A stretch of DNA of 64,000 bases from Stenotrophomonas sp. SY1 (GCF_021202945.1 NZ_JAJOYR010000001.1:2585543-2649542); one strand, 5' to 3'; positions 8,046 to 23,793 are shown, counted from the first letter of the stretch. Notes: generated by a model not told the origin, from the sequence alone. Numbers and translations: made by a program.

Positions 8046-9665
8046 TCACTCCGCGTCCACCAGCTCCCTGGCTGCATCACGCAACATGAACTTCTGCACC
8101 TTACCGGTCGCAGTGCGCGGCAACGGGCCAAACACGAAACGTCGCGGCACCTTGAAACCGGCCAGGTGCTGGCGGCAATGCGCGAGTGCATTCTCGTGAC
8201 TCAACTCGAGCGCTTCCTTCAACTCGATGAAGGCGCAAGGCGTCTCACCCCATTTCGGGTCCGGCCGCGCCACCACTGCCGCAGCCAGAACGGCGGGATG
8301 CCGGCACAGCGCGTCTTCCACTTCCAGCGAGGAGATGTTCTCGCCACCGGAAATGATCACGTCCTTGGAGCGGTCGCGGATCTTGACGTTGCCGTCCGGG
8401 TAAACCACGGCCAGGTCGCCGGTATGGAACCAGCCACCGGCGAACGCCTCTTCGGTGGCGCGCGGGTTTTTCAGATAGCCTTTCATGGTGATGTTGCCGC
8501 GGAACATGATCTCGCCCACGGTCTGGCCATCCCACGGCACCGCCTGCAGGGTCTGCGGGTCGAGCACCTGCATGTCGTCCTGCAACAGGCAGGCCACGCC
8601 CTGGCGGCTGTTGAGCTCCGCCCGTTCTTCGATTGGCAGCGCGTCCCATTCGGGCTGGGGTTGGCAGATCGAGGCTGGCCCATAGACTTCAGTCAGGCCG
8701 TACACATGGGTGATCTGCACACCCATGCGCTCCATCTCTTCCAGCACCGCCGCAGTGGGCGCGGCGCCGGCAACCTGGCCTTTCAAGCCACCCAGATCAC
8801 GCTTGCATTCGGCCGGCGCCGCTGCCAGGGCGGCATGTACCACCGGCGCACCGCAGTAATGGGTGACGCTGTGTTCGCGCATCAGCTCCAGCACCTGCAC
8901 CGGGTCGAAGCGACGCAGGCACACCTGGGTGCCGGCCACCGCCGCCATCGTCCAGGGGAAGCACCAGCCGTTGCAGTGAAACATCGGCAACGTCCACAGA
9001 TACACCGGGTGTTGCGGCATGCCCCAGTCGATGATGTTGGCCACCGCGTTCAGGTAGGCACCACGATGGTGATAGACCACGCCCTTGGGGTCGCCGGTGG
9101 TGCCGGAGGTGTAGTTGAGCGCAATCGCGTTCCACTCATCCGACGGCAGCGCGCACTCGATCTCCGGGCTGGCTGATTCGAGCAGCGCCTCGTATTCGAT
9201 CTCGCCCAGCAGCTGGCCGCCGGTTACGGCGGCGTCATCGACATCCACCACGCGCGGCGGCTGTTTGCACAGCGCCAGTGCCCGCTGCATCAGTGGCGCG
9301 AACTCGCGGTCGCTGAACACCACCTTGGCCTGGCCATGGTCGAGCATGAAGGCCAGTGTCTCGGCATCCAACCGCGTATTGAGCGCATTGAGCACCGCAC
9401 CCAGCATTGCCGGGCCGAAGTGCAGCTCGATCATCGCCGGCGTGTTGGGCAACAACGCCGCGACCGTATCACCCTCGCCCACGCCCATACCGCGCAACGC
9501 CGACGCCAGCCTGCGGCAACGCTGTTCCACCTGGGCCCAGTTCAGCCGGCGCTGGCCATGCACCACGGCCAGGCGCTGCGGATGCACGCTCGCCGCCTTG
9601 CGCAGGAAACTCAATGGCGATAGCGGCGTGTAGTTGGCCTGATTGCGGCCCAGTTCCCGATACAT
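8046..9665 (-). CDS. acyl-CoA synthetase (AMP-binding, DmdB/AAE-like)
   Basis: 539 residues of the adenylate-forming superfamily. The AMP/phosphate-binding loop is YTSGTTGDPKG (residues 185-195), the adenine-contact motif appears as THVYGLTEVYGP, the hinge as TGDLAVVYPDGNVKIRDRSKD, and the C-terminal catalytic lysine in ATGKVQKF. It activates a carboxylic acid to acyl-AMP and then to acyl-CoA. The opening (NQANYTPLSPLSFLRKAA) places it with medium/short-chain ligases and methylmercaptopropionate-CoA ligases; the exact acid is not readable. The start at 9665 has a GGAGGG site nine bases upstream. The gene stands alone, downstream of gyrA and a repeat element. Confidence 0.88.
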   Translation of the reverse strand: MYRELGRNQANYTPLSPLSFLRKAASVHPQRLAVVHGQRRLNWAQVEQRCRRLASALRGMGVGEGDTVAALLPNTPAMIELHFGPAMLGAVLNALNTRLDAETLAFMLDHGQAKVVFSDREFAPLMQRALALCKQPPRVVDVDDAAVTGGQLLGEIEYEALLESASPEIECALPSDEWNAIALNYTSGTTGDPKGVVYHHRGAYLNAVANIIDWGMPQHPVYLWTLPMFHCNGWCFPWTMAAVAGTQVCLRRFDPVQVLELMREHSVTHYCGAPVVHAALAAAPAECKRDLGGLKGQVAGAAPTAAVLEEMERMGVQITHVYGLTEVYGPASICQPQPEWDALPIEERAELNSRQGVACLLQDDMQVLDPQTLQAVPWDGQTVGEIMFRGNITMKGYLKNPRATEEAFAGGWFHTGDLAVVYPDGNVKIRDRSKDVIISGGENISSLEVEDALCRHPAVLAAAVVARPDPKWGETPCAFIELKEALELSHENALAHCRQHLAGFKVPRRFVFGPLPRTATGKVQKFMLRDAARELVDAE

Positions 9666-9797
9666 GGTGAAGCACCCTCCGTGCCTGCGGCATATGCGGC
9701 TGAAAGGTTCGGGCACGTACGGATGATTTGTCGCTGCGACCTTAGTCGCAGGACGGGTTGCCCACCTGCTATTTCTCTGCGGCCAAGACTTCGGAGC

Positions 9798-9984
9798 GCC
9801 CTCACCCCAACCCCTCTCCCGTGAACGGGAGAGGGGCTCGGATCGCGGCGGCTCGTAGTCCACCAGCCCCTCTCCCGCCTGCGGGGCGATGCGGGCTAGA
9901 TTGCGAACCATCGGTTTGCAGCCCGTTGAGCGTCCTTGCGCCAGCGCAAGGGCTGGGGCGCGTAGCGGGGGTTGGGGTGAGGGC
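9798..9984. repeat. 187-base intergenic element bounded by perfect 17-base inverted repeats
   Basis: Bases 9798-9814 and 9968-9984 are exact reverse complements (GCCCTCACCCCAACCCC and its complement). Inside, 9811-9836 form another hairpin (CCCTCTCCCG/CGGGAGAGGG), followed by a second copy of the CCCCTCTCCCGC theme near 9867. No coding potential is apparent. The form is that of a non-autonomous, MITE-like or large palindromic intergenic repeat of the type common in xanthomonads. It occupies most of the 384-base gap between the acyl-CoA ligase and gyrA. Confidence 0.7.
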
Positions 9985-9996
9985 CGCTTTCGCCCA

Positions 9997-10027
9997 TAAA
10001 AAAAGCGCCGGCAATGCCGGCGCTTTT
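9997..10027 (-). terminator. rho-independent terminator of gyrA
   Basis: A 12-base-pair stem (AAAAGCGCCGGC / GCCGGCGCTTTT) with a three-base loop, 22 bases beyond the gyrA stop. Read on the minus strand it ends in a run of seven T residues. Confidence 0.9.
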
Positions 10028-10049
10028 CTCATTCCAACCGCTTTGACGA

Positions 10050-12749
<2,700 letters not shown>

Positions 12750-13141
12750 TCGGGTTCCGTTGTCTGGTAGCGATCCAAGCCGACGATGGCGCCCTTCGGG
12801 CGGCCATGCCGGAATCTCTGATCAACCGACGGAGTTTATCACAATGAGCCGTTTTTCGCCGCCTTTTACGGGGCTTTTACCGGAATAAATCAGGAACTTA
12901 GGGGCTTGTGCCAGTGCCAGCGAACGGCCTCCGGAGCGAACGCTCTCGGGCAGGCCGATTCCTGCGGCGCCGAGCCATGCCCGGCAGGTGTAATCACGGC
13001 AAAGCCAGGCGGCGCGTGGCTCCGCCGCTCCCCGACAACCGAGCCCCGGCCCGGCAGCGCAGGACCGCGCGCTATGGAACATTCCCGACACAACCCCAAG
13101 CGGAGCGTGGCTCCGCCCTACAAGGAAACGGGGATTTCGTT
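12750..13141. other. non-coding gap upstream of gyrA and downstream of mtnA
   Basis: 392 bases without a supportable gene. It must hold the gyrA promoter; the minus-strand stretch TGTGATAAACT (12833-12843) resembles an extended -10 box but no good -35 accompanies it. The half nearer mtnA holds GC-rich palindromes: GCGGCGCGTGGCTCCGCCGC-like at about 13009-13028, and the GTAG repeat listed separately. Confidence 0.6.
13099..13121 (-). repeat. GTAG-type intergenic palindrome (SMAG-like)
   Basis: On the minus strand it begins GTAG and folds GGCGGAGCC/ACGCTCCGCT-style into an imperfect hairpin of 23 bases. Same layout as the other GTAG elements in this window: four-base GTAG head followed by a short hairpin. 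It lies just beyond the mtnA stop and may double as a transcript 3' end. Confidence 0.7.
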
Positions 13142-14206
13142 TCAGCCGCCGAAAGCCGCCTGCATCGCTGCCGCATCCGGCTTGAGGATCACCCCACGCT
13201 CGGTGACGATCGCATCGATCAGTTCGCCCGGGGTGACGTCGAACACCGGATTCCAGGCGGAGATGCCTTCGGCCACGGTACGCACCCCGCCCACACCGAA
13301 CAGCTCGCCCGGGTCGCGCTGCTCGATCTCGATCTCGTCACCGTGGGCGGTGCCCATGTCCACGGTCGAGGACGGCGCCACCACCATGAACTTCAAGCCG
13401 TGATGGCGGGCAGCGATGGCCAGCTGGTAGGTGCCGATCTTGTTGGCGGTGTCGCCATTGGCACAGATGCGGTCGGCACCGACGATCACCCATTGCACCG
13501 CACCGGTCTTCATCAGGTGCGAGGCGGCCGAATCGGCCACCAGCGTGGCATCGATGCCGTCCTGCTGCAGCTCCCATACGGTCAGACGCGCGCCCTGCAA
13601 CCACGGCCGGGTCTCGCCGGCAAACACGCGCTCGATATGCCCTTGCGCCTTGCCGGCACGGATCACGCCCAGCGCGGTACCGAAGCCGGCAGTCGCCAGC
13701 GAGCCGGTATTGCAGTGGGTCAGCACGCCGCTGCCCGGCGCGATCAGTTCCGCGCCCAGCGCGCCCATGTAGCGGTTGGCGGCCAGATCCTCTTCGGCAA
13801 TGGCCTGCGCTTCCAGCGCCAGCACCTGCTTCCAGTCGGCGCCGGCAGCAGCCAGTACACGGCGCATCCGCGCCAGCGCCCAGGCCAGGTTCACCGCGGT
13901 CGGGCGCGAGGCATTGAGCCGCGCCAGCGCCGGCTCCAGCTGCTGCAGCGCTGCAGCGCCGTCGGCAGCCTGCACCTGGCGTGCGGCCAGCACCACGCCC
14001 CAGGCCGCGGCAATGCCGATGGCCGGCGCACCACGTACGGTCAGGGCATGAATGGCTTCGGCAACGGCGTCGCTGTCATGGCATTGCACATGCTCGACAA
14101 CGAACGGCAGCTTGCGCTGGTCCAGCAGTTCAAGGGCTTCGCCCGTCCAGCGGATCGGACGGACATGGTCGTAACGGGCGTAATCGATGGCGGGGGTAGC
14201 GTTCAT
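13142..14206 (-). CDS. mtnA: S-methyl-5-thioribose-1-phosphate isomerase
   Basis: 354 residues, the usual length. It converts 5-methylthioribose 1-phosphate to methylthioribulose 1-phosphate in methionine salvage. The substrate-phosphate loop RGAPAIG is at 58-64, the catalytic cysteine is Cys165 in LTHCNTGSL, and the catalytic aspartate is Asp245 in [19 protein letters not shown]. The ATG at 14206 gives the family N-terminus; the frame stays open 34 codons further upstream without homology. It works in the same pathway as MtaD, about 25 kb away here; in Pseudomonas aeruginosa the two genes are neighbours next to gyrA, so the block appears to have been split. Confidence 0.95.
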   Translation of the reverse strand: MNATPAIDYARYDHVRPIRWTGEALELLDQRKLPFVVEHVQCHDSDAVAEAIHALTVRGAPAIGIAAAWGVVLAARQVQAADGAAALQQLEPALARLNASRPTAVNLAWALARMRRVLAAAGADWKQVLALEAQAIAEEDLAANRYMGALGAELIAPGSGVLTHCNTGSLATAGFGTALGVIRAGKAQGHIERVFAGETRPWLQGARLTVWELQQDGIDATLVADSAASHLMKTGAVQWVIVGADRICANGDTANKIGTYQLAIAARHHGLKFMVVAPSSTVDMGTAHGDEIEIEQRDPGELFGVGGVRTVAEGISAWNPVFDVTPGELIDAIVTERGVILKPDAAAMQAAFGG

Positions 14207-14252
14207 TGCGCCATTGTAAGCGGCTGCATCGGCGGCTCGTTCAACTGCCGCC

Positions 14253-14936
14253 TCAATCGACGGAAAACTCCGCGCGACAGCCATCGTCCACCCAGATGCC
14301 GTAGGCATCCCAGCCCCAGGTTTCGCCTTCGCGACAGGTGGCGGAGGAAAGCTGCTCGACCAGGGTCACCCGGCGCACCACGCTCACCCCGCACTCCCGG
14401 CGCTGCTCGCCCTTGGATTCGCAAACGACCTTGCGGGGGGTCTGCACGAAGCCCGAACCGTCCTCCGCACCGACTTCGAACAGGCCCTGGCAGCCGCGAC
14501 TGACCCATATCTCATTGCGGCCATAGCCCCAGCTGCGCCCTTCGCGGCATGGCAGCACCGATTGCTGGCGGAGCAGGCGCACCGGGGCGCCGCGCAGCTG
14601 CACCGGACACACTTCCACCCTGCCGCGCGACTCACAGCGCACCGCACGGCGCACCGCCTTACCGGGTTCGATGCGGCGCGCAAATTCGGCACGGCAGTTC
14701 TCGCTGACCCAGACCGCCTGCCCTTCCACGCCCCAGCTGGTCTCGCGGATGCAGGCACTCTCGGACAACTGGCGCACCAGCTGCACGCCCTTGCGGGTAT
14801 CCATCGGGCAGAACACGCGCTGCATGTCCTTTGATTCGCAACGCACCACCTGCGCCACAGGGGCCGCCACAGCGGTCGTTGCCATGAACAACGCTGGCGC
14901 CACCACCACCAACAGCAGGCTGCAAACCGCCTTCAT
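14253..14936 (-). CDS. secreted DUF3011 repeat protein
   Basis: 227 residues. A signal peptide ([23 protein letters not shown]) directs it to the periplasm or beyond. The mature protein is three similar units of about 60 residues, each opening with RCESK or similar and containing a second cysteine, a WG(V/Y/W) motif and (I/V)WV followed by a third cysteine, as in the DUF3011 family. Two or more disulfides per unit are likely. Function unknown; the fold and cysteine spacing hint at a small lectin-like or binding module but nothing in the sequence proves it. It lies 46 bases upstream of mtnA on the same strand. Confidence 0.8.
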   Translation of the reverse strand: MKAVCSLLLVVVAPALFMATTAVAAPVAQVVRCESKDMQRVFCPMDTRKGVQLVRQLSESACIRETSWGVEGQAVWVSENCRAEFARRIEPGKAVRRAVRCESRGRVEVCPVQLRGAPVRLLRQQSVLPCREGRSWGYGRNEIWVSRGCQGLFEVGAEDGSGFVQTPRKVVCESKGEQRRECGVSVVRRVTLVEQLSSATCREGETWGWDAYGIWVDDGCRAEFSVD

Positions 14937-15104
14937 CCGCCTCACTCGCTCTATGGCATTACTGGACTCGGGTACTGCACACACTGCCCAAACCCTTGTG
15001 ATCAAAGCATCATCATCGCCAACCCGGCCGTGACCGCCATTGATCCAGGACAAACCGAACCGCGGACCTGTTCACAATTGCGCAGCCCCGGCACAGCCAT
15101 GCAC

Positions 15105-16045
15105 TCAGGCATGGGCGAAGTCGAACGCCAGCACGTCGGCGATGTTTCCGGTGCCGGCCAAGGCCATCAGCAGCCGGTCCACGCCCACCGCAACCCCGGC
15201 ACAGGCCGGCAGCGAAGGCAGCGCTGCCAGGAATGCCTCGTCCAGCGGCGGTTGCTCGGCACCACGCGCTGCCCGCACCGCCTGATCGCGCGCAAAGCGT
15301 TGGCGCTGCTCGGCCGCATCGGTGAGCTCGTGATAGCCGTTGGCCAGTTCCACCGAGCCCAGATACAACTCGAAACGCTCGGCGACCGGCACATCCGCGT
15401 GGCGGATGCGCGCCAACGCGGCCTGGGTGGCCGGCCAATCGTGAATGACGGTGATGCAGTCCGGGGAGAACTGGGCCTGGATGCGGTGGCTCATCAGCAG
15501 ATCGAGCCAGTCATCTCGGGTCAGCCCATCCGGCTGGATGCCGACTTCGCCCAGCCCGGCGCGCAACTGCGCGATATCGGCACTGAACGGGTCCAGGCCC
15601 ACCGTTTCGATGAACAGCTCGCGGTAAGTCAGCACCCGCAGCGCGGCCTGCCGCCCGACCATCGCAAGGGCGTGTCGCACCAAGGCCACGGTTTCCTCGA
15701 TCAGCCGATGGTGATCCCAACCCACGCGGTACCACTCGAGCATGGTGAACTCGGGGTTGTGGCGACCACCGGCTTCACCGTTGCGGAACACCCGGCCCAG
15801 TTCATAGCAATCGCCCACACCAGCGGCGAGCAGGCGCTTGAGCGGATACTCCGGCGAAGTACGCAGCCAGCGCTCCGGCGAGCCGGCATCGACGTGGCCG
15901 CTGAAGCGGGTCTTGAAGCCTTCGATGTTCGGCTCGGTGTTGCCAGCCATCGACATGATCGGTGTCTCCACTTCCAGCACGTCGCGCTGGGCGAAGAAGT
16001 CGCGGATCAGTGCGTTCAGGCGCGCGCGTTGGCGCAGTGCCTCGA

Positions 16046-16049
<4 letters not shown>
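15105..16049 (-). CDS. epmA: elongation factor P--(R)-beta-lysine ligase
   Basis: 314 residues: a class II lysyl-tRNA synthetase catalytic core without the anticodon-binding domain. Motif 2 reads RVFRNGEAGGRHNPEFTMLE and motif 3 GVAVGVDRLLMAL. The family activates (R)-beta-lysine and attaches it to the conserved lysine of EF-P (Lys34, present in the efp gene of this window). The start overlaps the stop of the preceding acetyltransferase by ATGA, making it the last gene of a ligA-acetyltransferase-epmA transcript. Confidence 0.93.
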
Positions 16050-19008
<2,959 letters not shown>

Positions 19009-19103
19009 TTACCCGCGCCTGTGTTCATGCGCTGCGAGTTGACCGGTCTTAAGCAATGTTTCTGCGGAAGGTTCCGGCCCTGCCTGCGGCCACGAACCCG
19101 GCA

Positions 19104-19168
19104 GTGCCGAGCCATGCTCGGCATGCGGCCGTACCGGATCACCCCAGCCGAGCATGGCTCGGCTCTAC
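19104..19168. repeat. inverted pair of GTAG/SMAG-like palindromes
   Basis: Between zipA and ligA. 19104-19125 is a hairpin (GTGCCGAGCCATGCTCGGCA, GTAG head decayed); 19146-19168, read on the minus strand, is GTAGAGCCGAGCCATGCTCGGCT, a clean GTAG element. The two face each other as a dimer about 20 bases apart and could form a cruciform or a transcript hairpin between two genes of one operon. Confidence 0.75.
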
Positions 19169-19219
19169 TGCGGTTCGTTCGATCCCGCAGGCCGGGATTC
19201 AACCCGGCCCACGACGCAG

Positions 19220-19957
19220 TTACCAGCGCGGCGACTTGGTCAGCGGCGGCGCCTGATGCTGGCGGTCGTAGGCACGCAGATCATCACGGATATGCGCGAT
19301 ACGCTGCCGACCCAGGGCGTTGCGGCTGTCATCGAGCACCACGCCGTCCAGCAGTTCGGCCATGCGCTGCACGGTCGGCAGCATCTTCTCCCAGGCATCC
19401 AGCGCGGTCATCGGTGCCGGCAGGGTCAGGAAGAAGGCGATTGCCGGCGTTTCCATCTCGCGGATGGTGCCCATGTCGAAACTGCCCGGCTTCATGATGC
19501 TGGCCATCGAGAAGATCGGCCCACGCTCCGGGTGGCCTTCCATCAGCCGGTGGAACACGTTCATGTAACCGAAGACCAGGCCGGTCTTCTCGGCCGCAAC
19601 CACGATGTCTTCACCCCGCAGCACCTGGTCGGCGCGCGCAGCGACGTACAGCGAAACGATCTTGTCGAAATCCTGGCTGGGGCGCTTGCCCAGTTCGCTG
19701 GCGCTGCCCTGCTCCACGTCCGGCAGGCCCAGTTCCGGCTGACTGATTGCCGACTCGTCATCGCCGGCCAACGGCGCGCCAGTCGTTTCATCGACCGCGC
19801 CCAGCACCGGCTCGCGGCGCACGCCGGTTTCAGCTTCCTGCGGTTCCTTGCGCTTGCCCTGGGCCAGCCGCTTGGGCCGCCCGAACAGGAAGATCGCAGC
19901 GATCAGCAGCAGTCCGGCAGCCAGGATGCCGATGCGCAACAGTGCCATGTCGGACAT
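19220..19957 (-). CDS. zipA: cell division protein ZipA
   Basis: 245 residues. One N-terminal membrane helix (about residues 6-25), a charged and proline-poor linker to about 105, then the C-terminal ZipA domain that binds the FtsZ tail (starting KIVSLYVAARAD and containing FGYMNVFHR, with GPIFSMASIMKPGSFD). It tethers the Z ring to the inner membrane. The linker is shorter than in E. coli ZipA (328 residues). Placement directly after smc (47 bases) and before ligA is the standard gammaproteobacterial order. Confidence 0.92.
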   Translation of the reverse strand: MSDMALLRIGILAAGLLLIAAIFLFGRPKRLAQGKRKEPQEAETGVRREPVLGAVDETTGAPLAGDDESAISQPELGLPDVEQGSASELGKRPSQDFDKIVSLYVAARADQVLRGEDIVVAAEKTGLVFGYMNVFHRLMEGHPERGPIFSMASIMKPGSFDMGTIREMETPAIAFFLTLPAPMTALDAWEKMLPTVQRMAELLDGVVLDDSRNALGRQRIAHIRDDLRAYDRQHQAPPLTKSPRW

Positions 19958-20004
19958 GCGTTGGTGTCTCCGGGAGTTCGTTCAGTTGTCTAAAGGATGG
20001 CACG

Positions 20005-23000
20005 TCACGCCGCGCCCGCCAATCGTGCAGCCTCTTCCAGATCCACGCTGACCAGGCGACTGACGCCCGGCTCGCGCATGGTCACGCCCGACAACTGGTA
20101 CGCCGCTTCCATCGTCGCCTTGTTGTGGCTGACGAACAGGAACTGCACCTTCTCGCTCATTTCCTTGACCATGTTGGCCAGACGACCGACGTTGGCCTCA
20201 TCCAGCGGCGCGTCCACTTCGTCCAGCAGGCAGAACGGTGCCGGGTTGAGCTGGAAGATGGCAAACACCAGCGCCACCGCGGTCATCGCCTTCTCGCCGC
20301 CGGACAGCAGCGAGATGTTCGACACGCGCTTGCCCGGCGGGCGCGCCATGATGGTCACACCGGTATCGAGCAGGTCTTCACCAGTCAGCTCAAGATAGGC
20401 ATGACCACCGCCGAACAAGCGCGGATACAACGCCTGCACACCGGCATTGACGCGGTCGAAGGTGTCCTTGAAACGGCCACGGGTTTCGCGGTCGATCTTG
20501 CGGATGGCGTCTTCCAGAGTTTCCAGCGCGGTGGTGAGATCCACGTTCTGCGCGTCCAGGTATTCCGAACGCTGCGACGCTTCGCCGTATTCGTGGATGG
20601 CCGCCAGATTGACCGGCTCCAACCGGCGCATGCGCGCATCGATCTGATGCACCGACGACTCCCAGTCGCCCAGACGCGCGTCTTCCGGCAGCGTGTTGAT
20701 TACGTCCTGCAGCACGAAGCCGGCCTTCTCCACCGCAGCGGACAGCTGTTCGGCACTGAGCACCAGCGCCTGCTGGTCCAGCTTGCGCTGGGAAATGCGC
20801 TCGCGCTGGGCCAGCGCCTGTTCGTCGCGCTGATGGCGGGTCTGCTCCAGCGTGCGCAACTCGGCATCGATGCCATCCAATAGTGCTCGGGCCTCACCCA
20901 GCACACGCTCCACGCGCACGCGTTCGCTCAAGGCGTTCTGGTGCTCGGACTCCAGCGACTGCACCGGCGTATCGCCTTCATCCAGCTGCGAATGAAGCTC
21001 ACCAAGGCGCGAATCCAGCTGCCCGCGCTGGCTGCTCATGCGTTCCAGGGCGTGGCTCAGCGAGGTGATCTGGGTACGCTGCGATTCCAGCGTCAGGGCA
21101 AGCGCGTGCATGTTCTCGCGGATGCTGCGCGCCCCGTCGCGGGCCAGGTCGCGCGCTTCGGTCAGCTGGCGGCGCTCATTCTCCAGCGCATGCCTGGTGG
21201 ATTCGAGGTCGCCCATGCTGGACACGGCATCGTCCAGCCGCACTCGCGCCTCGCTGGCCTGTTCGCGGCTGACGTCCAGGGTTTCCAGCAGCTGCGACAG
21301 CTCGCCTTCAATGCGTTCGATGCGGGTACGTGCAGAATCCACGCGGCCCTGCTGGCTTTGCAGCTGCCCGGCCAGCTCCGAAGCACTGCGGTGCGCCTGG
21401 TACAAGGCACGCTGCGCTTCTTCGCGATGCTGTTCGGCGGCAACCAGCTGTTCGCGGAACCCGGACAGCTGCTGTTCCAGCGCGGTTTCGCGTGCGTGCA
21501 GGGTTTCGATCTGCTCGCGCAGGGTGACAATCTCGCGCTCGCGCAGCAGCGCGCCCTGCTGGGCCGCACCGGAGCGCGACACCCAGGCCCAGCCATCGCC
21601 GGAACGCTCGCCGTCACGGGTGATGACAGAATCGCCTTCCGGCAAACGCGCCTGCAACTGCCGCGCCTGGCCCAGGTCATCGGCGCCATGCAGGCGCGCC
21701 AGCAGGCGACGGATCGCCAGCGGCCCCTGCACCTTGGCGGCCAGCGAAGTCGGCGCGAAATCAGCACTGCCTTCGCTGCCTGACACCAGCGCGATGCGCC
21801 CTTCACCCAGCTCACTCAGCGCATCCACCAGCGCTTCGGGCGCATCCACCAGCACACCTTCGATCAACTGGCCCAACGCGCTTTCCACCGCGTTTTCCCA
21901 GCCCGCTTCGACGCTGATGCGTTCGCCGACGCGCGCGGCACTGTCCAGCCCACGCGCCTTCAGCCATGCCACCGCCGCGCCCTGCTCCTGGCCCAGTGCG
22001 GCCTGCTGCAGGGTTTCCAGCGACGACAGACGGCCGCGCGCGGTTTGCACCTGCTTGCGGACGTCGGCCAGCTCGCTCTGGCTCAGGCGCTGCTGCTCCT
22101 GCAAGTTCGCCGTCGCCTCCTTGCGCTCCTCGACCTGCTCGGTCAGCCCGTCGAGCGTGGTCTTCTGCGTTTCGTGCTGCAGCTGCAACTGCTCGAACGC
22201 TTCAGCCAACGCTGCCAGATCCAGTCCGGCGCGCTCGCTGGCAAGCGCTTCGCGGCGACGGTCGGCTTCAAGGATCTGACGATCCAGATAATCCACGCGG
22301 GTGCGCTCCACCTCGCCCGAGCGCGTGGCTTCGGAGGTGTTGCGGTTGTGCGCTTCCCAGCGGTGTTGCCAGTCGCTCAGCTTGGCCTCGGCCTCGCGCA
22401 GCGCTTCCTGGCGGATTTCGTTCTCTTCCTGCAACTGCTCCAGCTGCGGTTCGGCGTTCTCCACCGCCTCGCGCAGCACGATCAGCTTGGCTTCGTCGCC
22501 GCTGATGTGCTGGCCCAGTTCGGACAGCGCCTGCCGGGTTTCATCGCGCGCCTTGTGCAGGCGCTGCGCCATTTCGCGCTGGTGCTGGATCTGCTGCTCC
22601 AGGCGCGCCAGCGAACTGCCCACCTGGTAGACATCGGCCTGGGCGCGATTGAGCGCCTCTGCGGCCTCTTCGCGGCGCACACGGCCGGTTTCGATGCGGC
22701 TCTCCGCTTCACGCTGCTCGGCGATCAGCTGCTGCAGCTTGGTTTCCTCGCGCGACAAACCTTCGCGCAGCCCGCCCAGGCGCCCGTCCAGGCCGCGGTA
22801 CTCCAGCGCCTTCCATTCGGCATCCTTGACCCGGCGCTCTTCCTGCAACGCCTGGTACTGCTCGGCCTGCTTGGCCTGGCGCTTGAGGTGCTCAAGCTGC
22901 TTGGTGATTTCCTCGCGCAGGTCGCCCAGCCGGTCCAGGTTTTCGCGGGTGTGGCGGATGCGGGTTTCGGTTTCCTTGCGGCGCTCCTTGTACTTGGAGA

Positions 23001-23508
23001 TGCCGGCCGCCTCTTCCAGGTACACACGCAGGTCTTCCGGGCGCGCCTCGATGATCTGGCTGATCATGCCCTGCTCGATGATCGAGTAGCTGCGCGGCCC
23101 CAGGCCCGTACCCAGGAACAGGTCGGTGATGTCGCGGCGCCGGCACTTGGTGCCATTCAAGTAGTAATTGCTGCTGCCGTCGCGGCTGACCGTGCGCTTG
23201 ACCGAAATCTCGTTGAACGAGGCGTACTCGCCGGAAATGGTGTGGTCGGAGTTGTCGAAGATCAGCTCGACCGTGGCCTGCGACACCGGCTTGCGGCCGG
23301 CCGAGCCGGAGAAGATCACATCGGTCAGCGAGTCACCGCGCAGGCGGCTGGCCGAGCTTTCGCCCATCACCCAGCGCACCGCATCGATGATGTTGGACTT
23401 GCCACAGCCGTTCGGGCCGACCACGCCGGTCATGTTGGTCGGCAGGTGCAGCGTCGTGGGATCGACGAATGACTTGAAACCGGACAGCTTGATCGTGGAT
23501 AGACGCAT
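20005..23508 (-). CDS. smc: chromosome segregation ATPase SMC
   Basis: 1167 residues with the full SMC plan: N-terminal Walker A GPNGCGKSN (31-39), long coiled coil to about 500, a globular hinge (about 510-660, with VLVDAPEALVDALSELGEGRIALV), a second coiled coil, and the C-terminal half of the ATPase head with signature LLSGGEKAMT (about 1067-1076) and Walker B CLLDEVDAPLDEANV (about 1093). It forms the condensin that organises and segregates the chromosome, presumably with ScpA and ScpB encoded elsewhere. First gene of the smc-zipA block. Confidence 0.97.
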   Translation of the reverse strand: MRLSTIKLSGFKSFVDPTTLHLPTNMTGVVGPNGCGKSNIIDAVRWVMGESSASRLRGDSLTDVIFSGSAGRKPVSQATVELIFDNSDHTISGEYASFNEISVKRTVSRDGSSNYYLNGTKCRRRDITDLFLGTGLGPRSYSIIEQGMISQIIEARPEDLRVYLEEAAGISKYKERRKETETRIRHTRENLDRLGDLREEITKQLEHLKRQAKQAEQYQALQEERRVKDAEWKALEYRGLDGRLGGLREGLSREETKLQQLIAEQREAESRIETGRVRREEAAEALNRAQADVYQVGSSLARLEQQIQHQREMAQRLHKARDETRQALSELGQHISGDEAKLIVLREAVENAEPQLEQLQEENEIRQEALREAEAKLSDWQHRWEAHNRNTSEATRSGEVERTRVDYLDRQILEADRRREALASERAGLDLAALAEAFEQLQLQHETQKTTLDGLTEQVEERKEATANLQEQQRLSQSELADVRKQVQTARGRLSSLETLQQAALGQEQGAAVAWLKARGLDSAARVGERISVEAGWENAVESALGQLIEGVLVDAPEALVDALSELGEGRIALVSGSEGSADFAPTSLAAKVQGPLAIRRLLARLHGADDLGQARQLQARLPEGDSVITRDGERSGDGWAWVSRSGAAQQGALLREREIVTLREQIETLHARETALEQQLSGFREQLVAAEQHREEAQRALYQAHRSASELAGQLQSQQGRVDSARTRIERIEGELSQLLETLDVSREQASEARVRLDDAVSSMGDLESTRHALENERRQLTEARDLARDGARSIRENMHALALTLESQRTQITSLSHALERMSSQRGQLDSRLGELHSQLDEGDTPVQSLESEHQNALSERVRVERVLGEARALLDGIDAELRTLEQTRHQRDEQALAQRERISQRKLDQQALVLSAEQLSAAVEKAGFVLQDVINTLPEDARLGDWESSVHQIDARMRRLEPVNLAAIHEYGEASQRSEYLDAQNVDLTTALETLEDAIRKIDRETRGRFKDTFDRVNAGVQALYPRLFGGGHAYLELTGEDLLDTGVTIMARPPGKRVSNISLLSGGEKAMTAVALVFAIFQLNPAPFCLLDEVDAPLDEANVGRLANMVKEMSEKVQFLFVSHNKATMEAAYQLSGVTMREPGVSRLVSVDLEEAARLAGAA

Positions 23509-23688
23509 GGACTCGGGCTGTTGGCGGGACCCGGCATTGTGCTACCGGCCCCGGAGGAGAAGTTCCGGAAGGTTCCTTTCCGCCCCAAGCCATTGATCCA
23601 AAAAGAATTCAACGCCCCAAGTACGGGATTGCGCAACGAGTATAGCGATACCCGCAGCCCACAGGCTGTGACTGCCGGCCGCAGGCAG

Positions 23689-23755
23689 GTAGTGCCGGGC
23701 CACGTCCGGCGGGCGCCTTACCGGCAATGCCCCCGCGCTGCATGGCTGCGCCCTA
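23689..23755. repeat. two GTAG/SMAG-like palindromes in opposite orientation
   Basis: Plus-strand GTAGTGCCGGGCCACGTCCGGC starts at 23689; the minus-strand element starting GTAGGGCGCAGCCATGCAGC ends the pair near 23755. They face each other with about 20 bases between, like the pairs near 19.1, 36.5 and 50.8 kb. Confidence 0.7.
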
Positions 23756-23793
23756 CCGGCCGCCGCGGGAAACACACCGACCAAACCTGCAAA

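Noticed and set aside
12833..12843. Extended -10 promoter for gyrA
   Set aside because: TGTGATAAACT is suggestive but there is no matching -35 at proper spacing, so it is mentioned only as part of the gap.
22045..23472. Plus-strand open frame of 475 codons opposite smc
   Set aside because: Leu/Ala-rich antisense image of the coiled-coil codons; no start signal.
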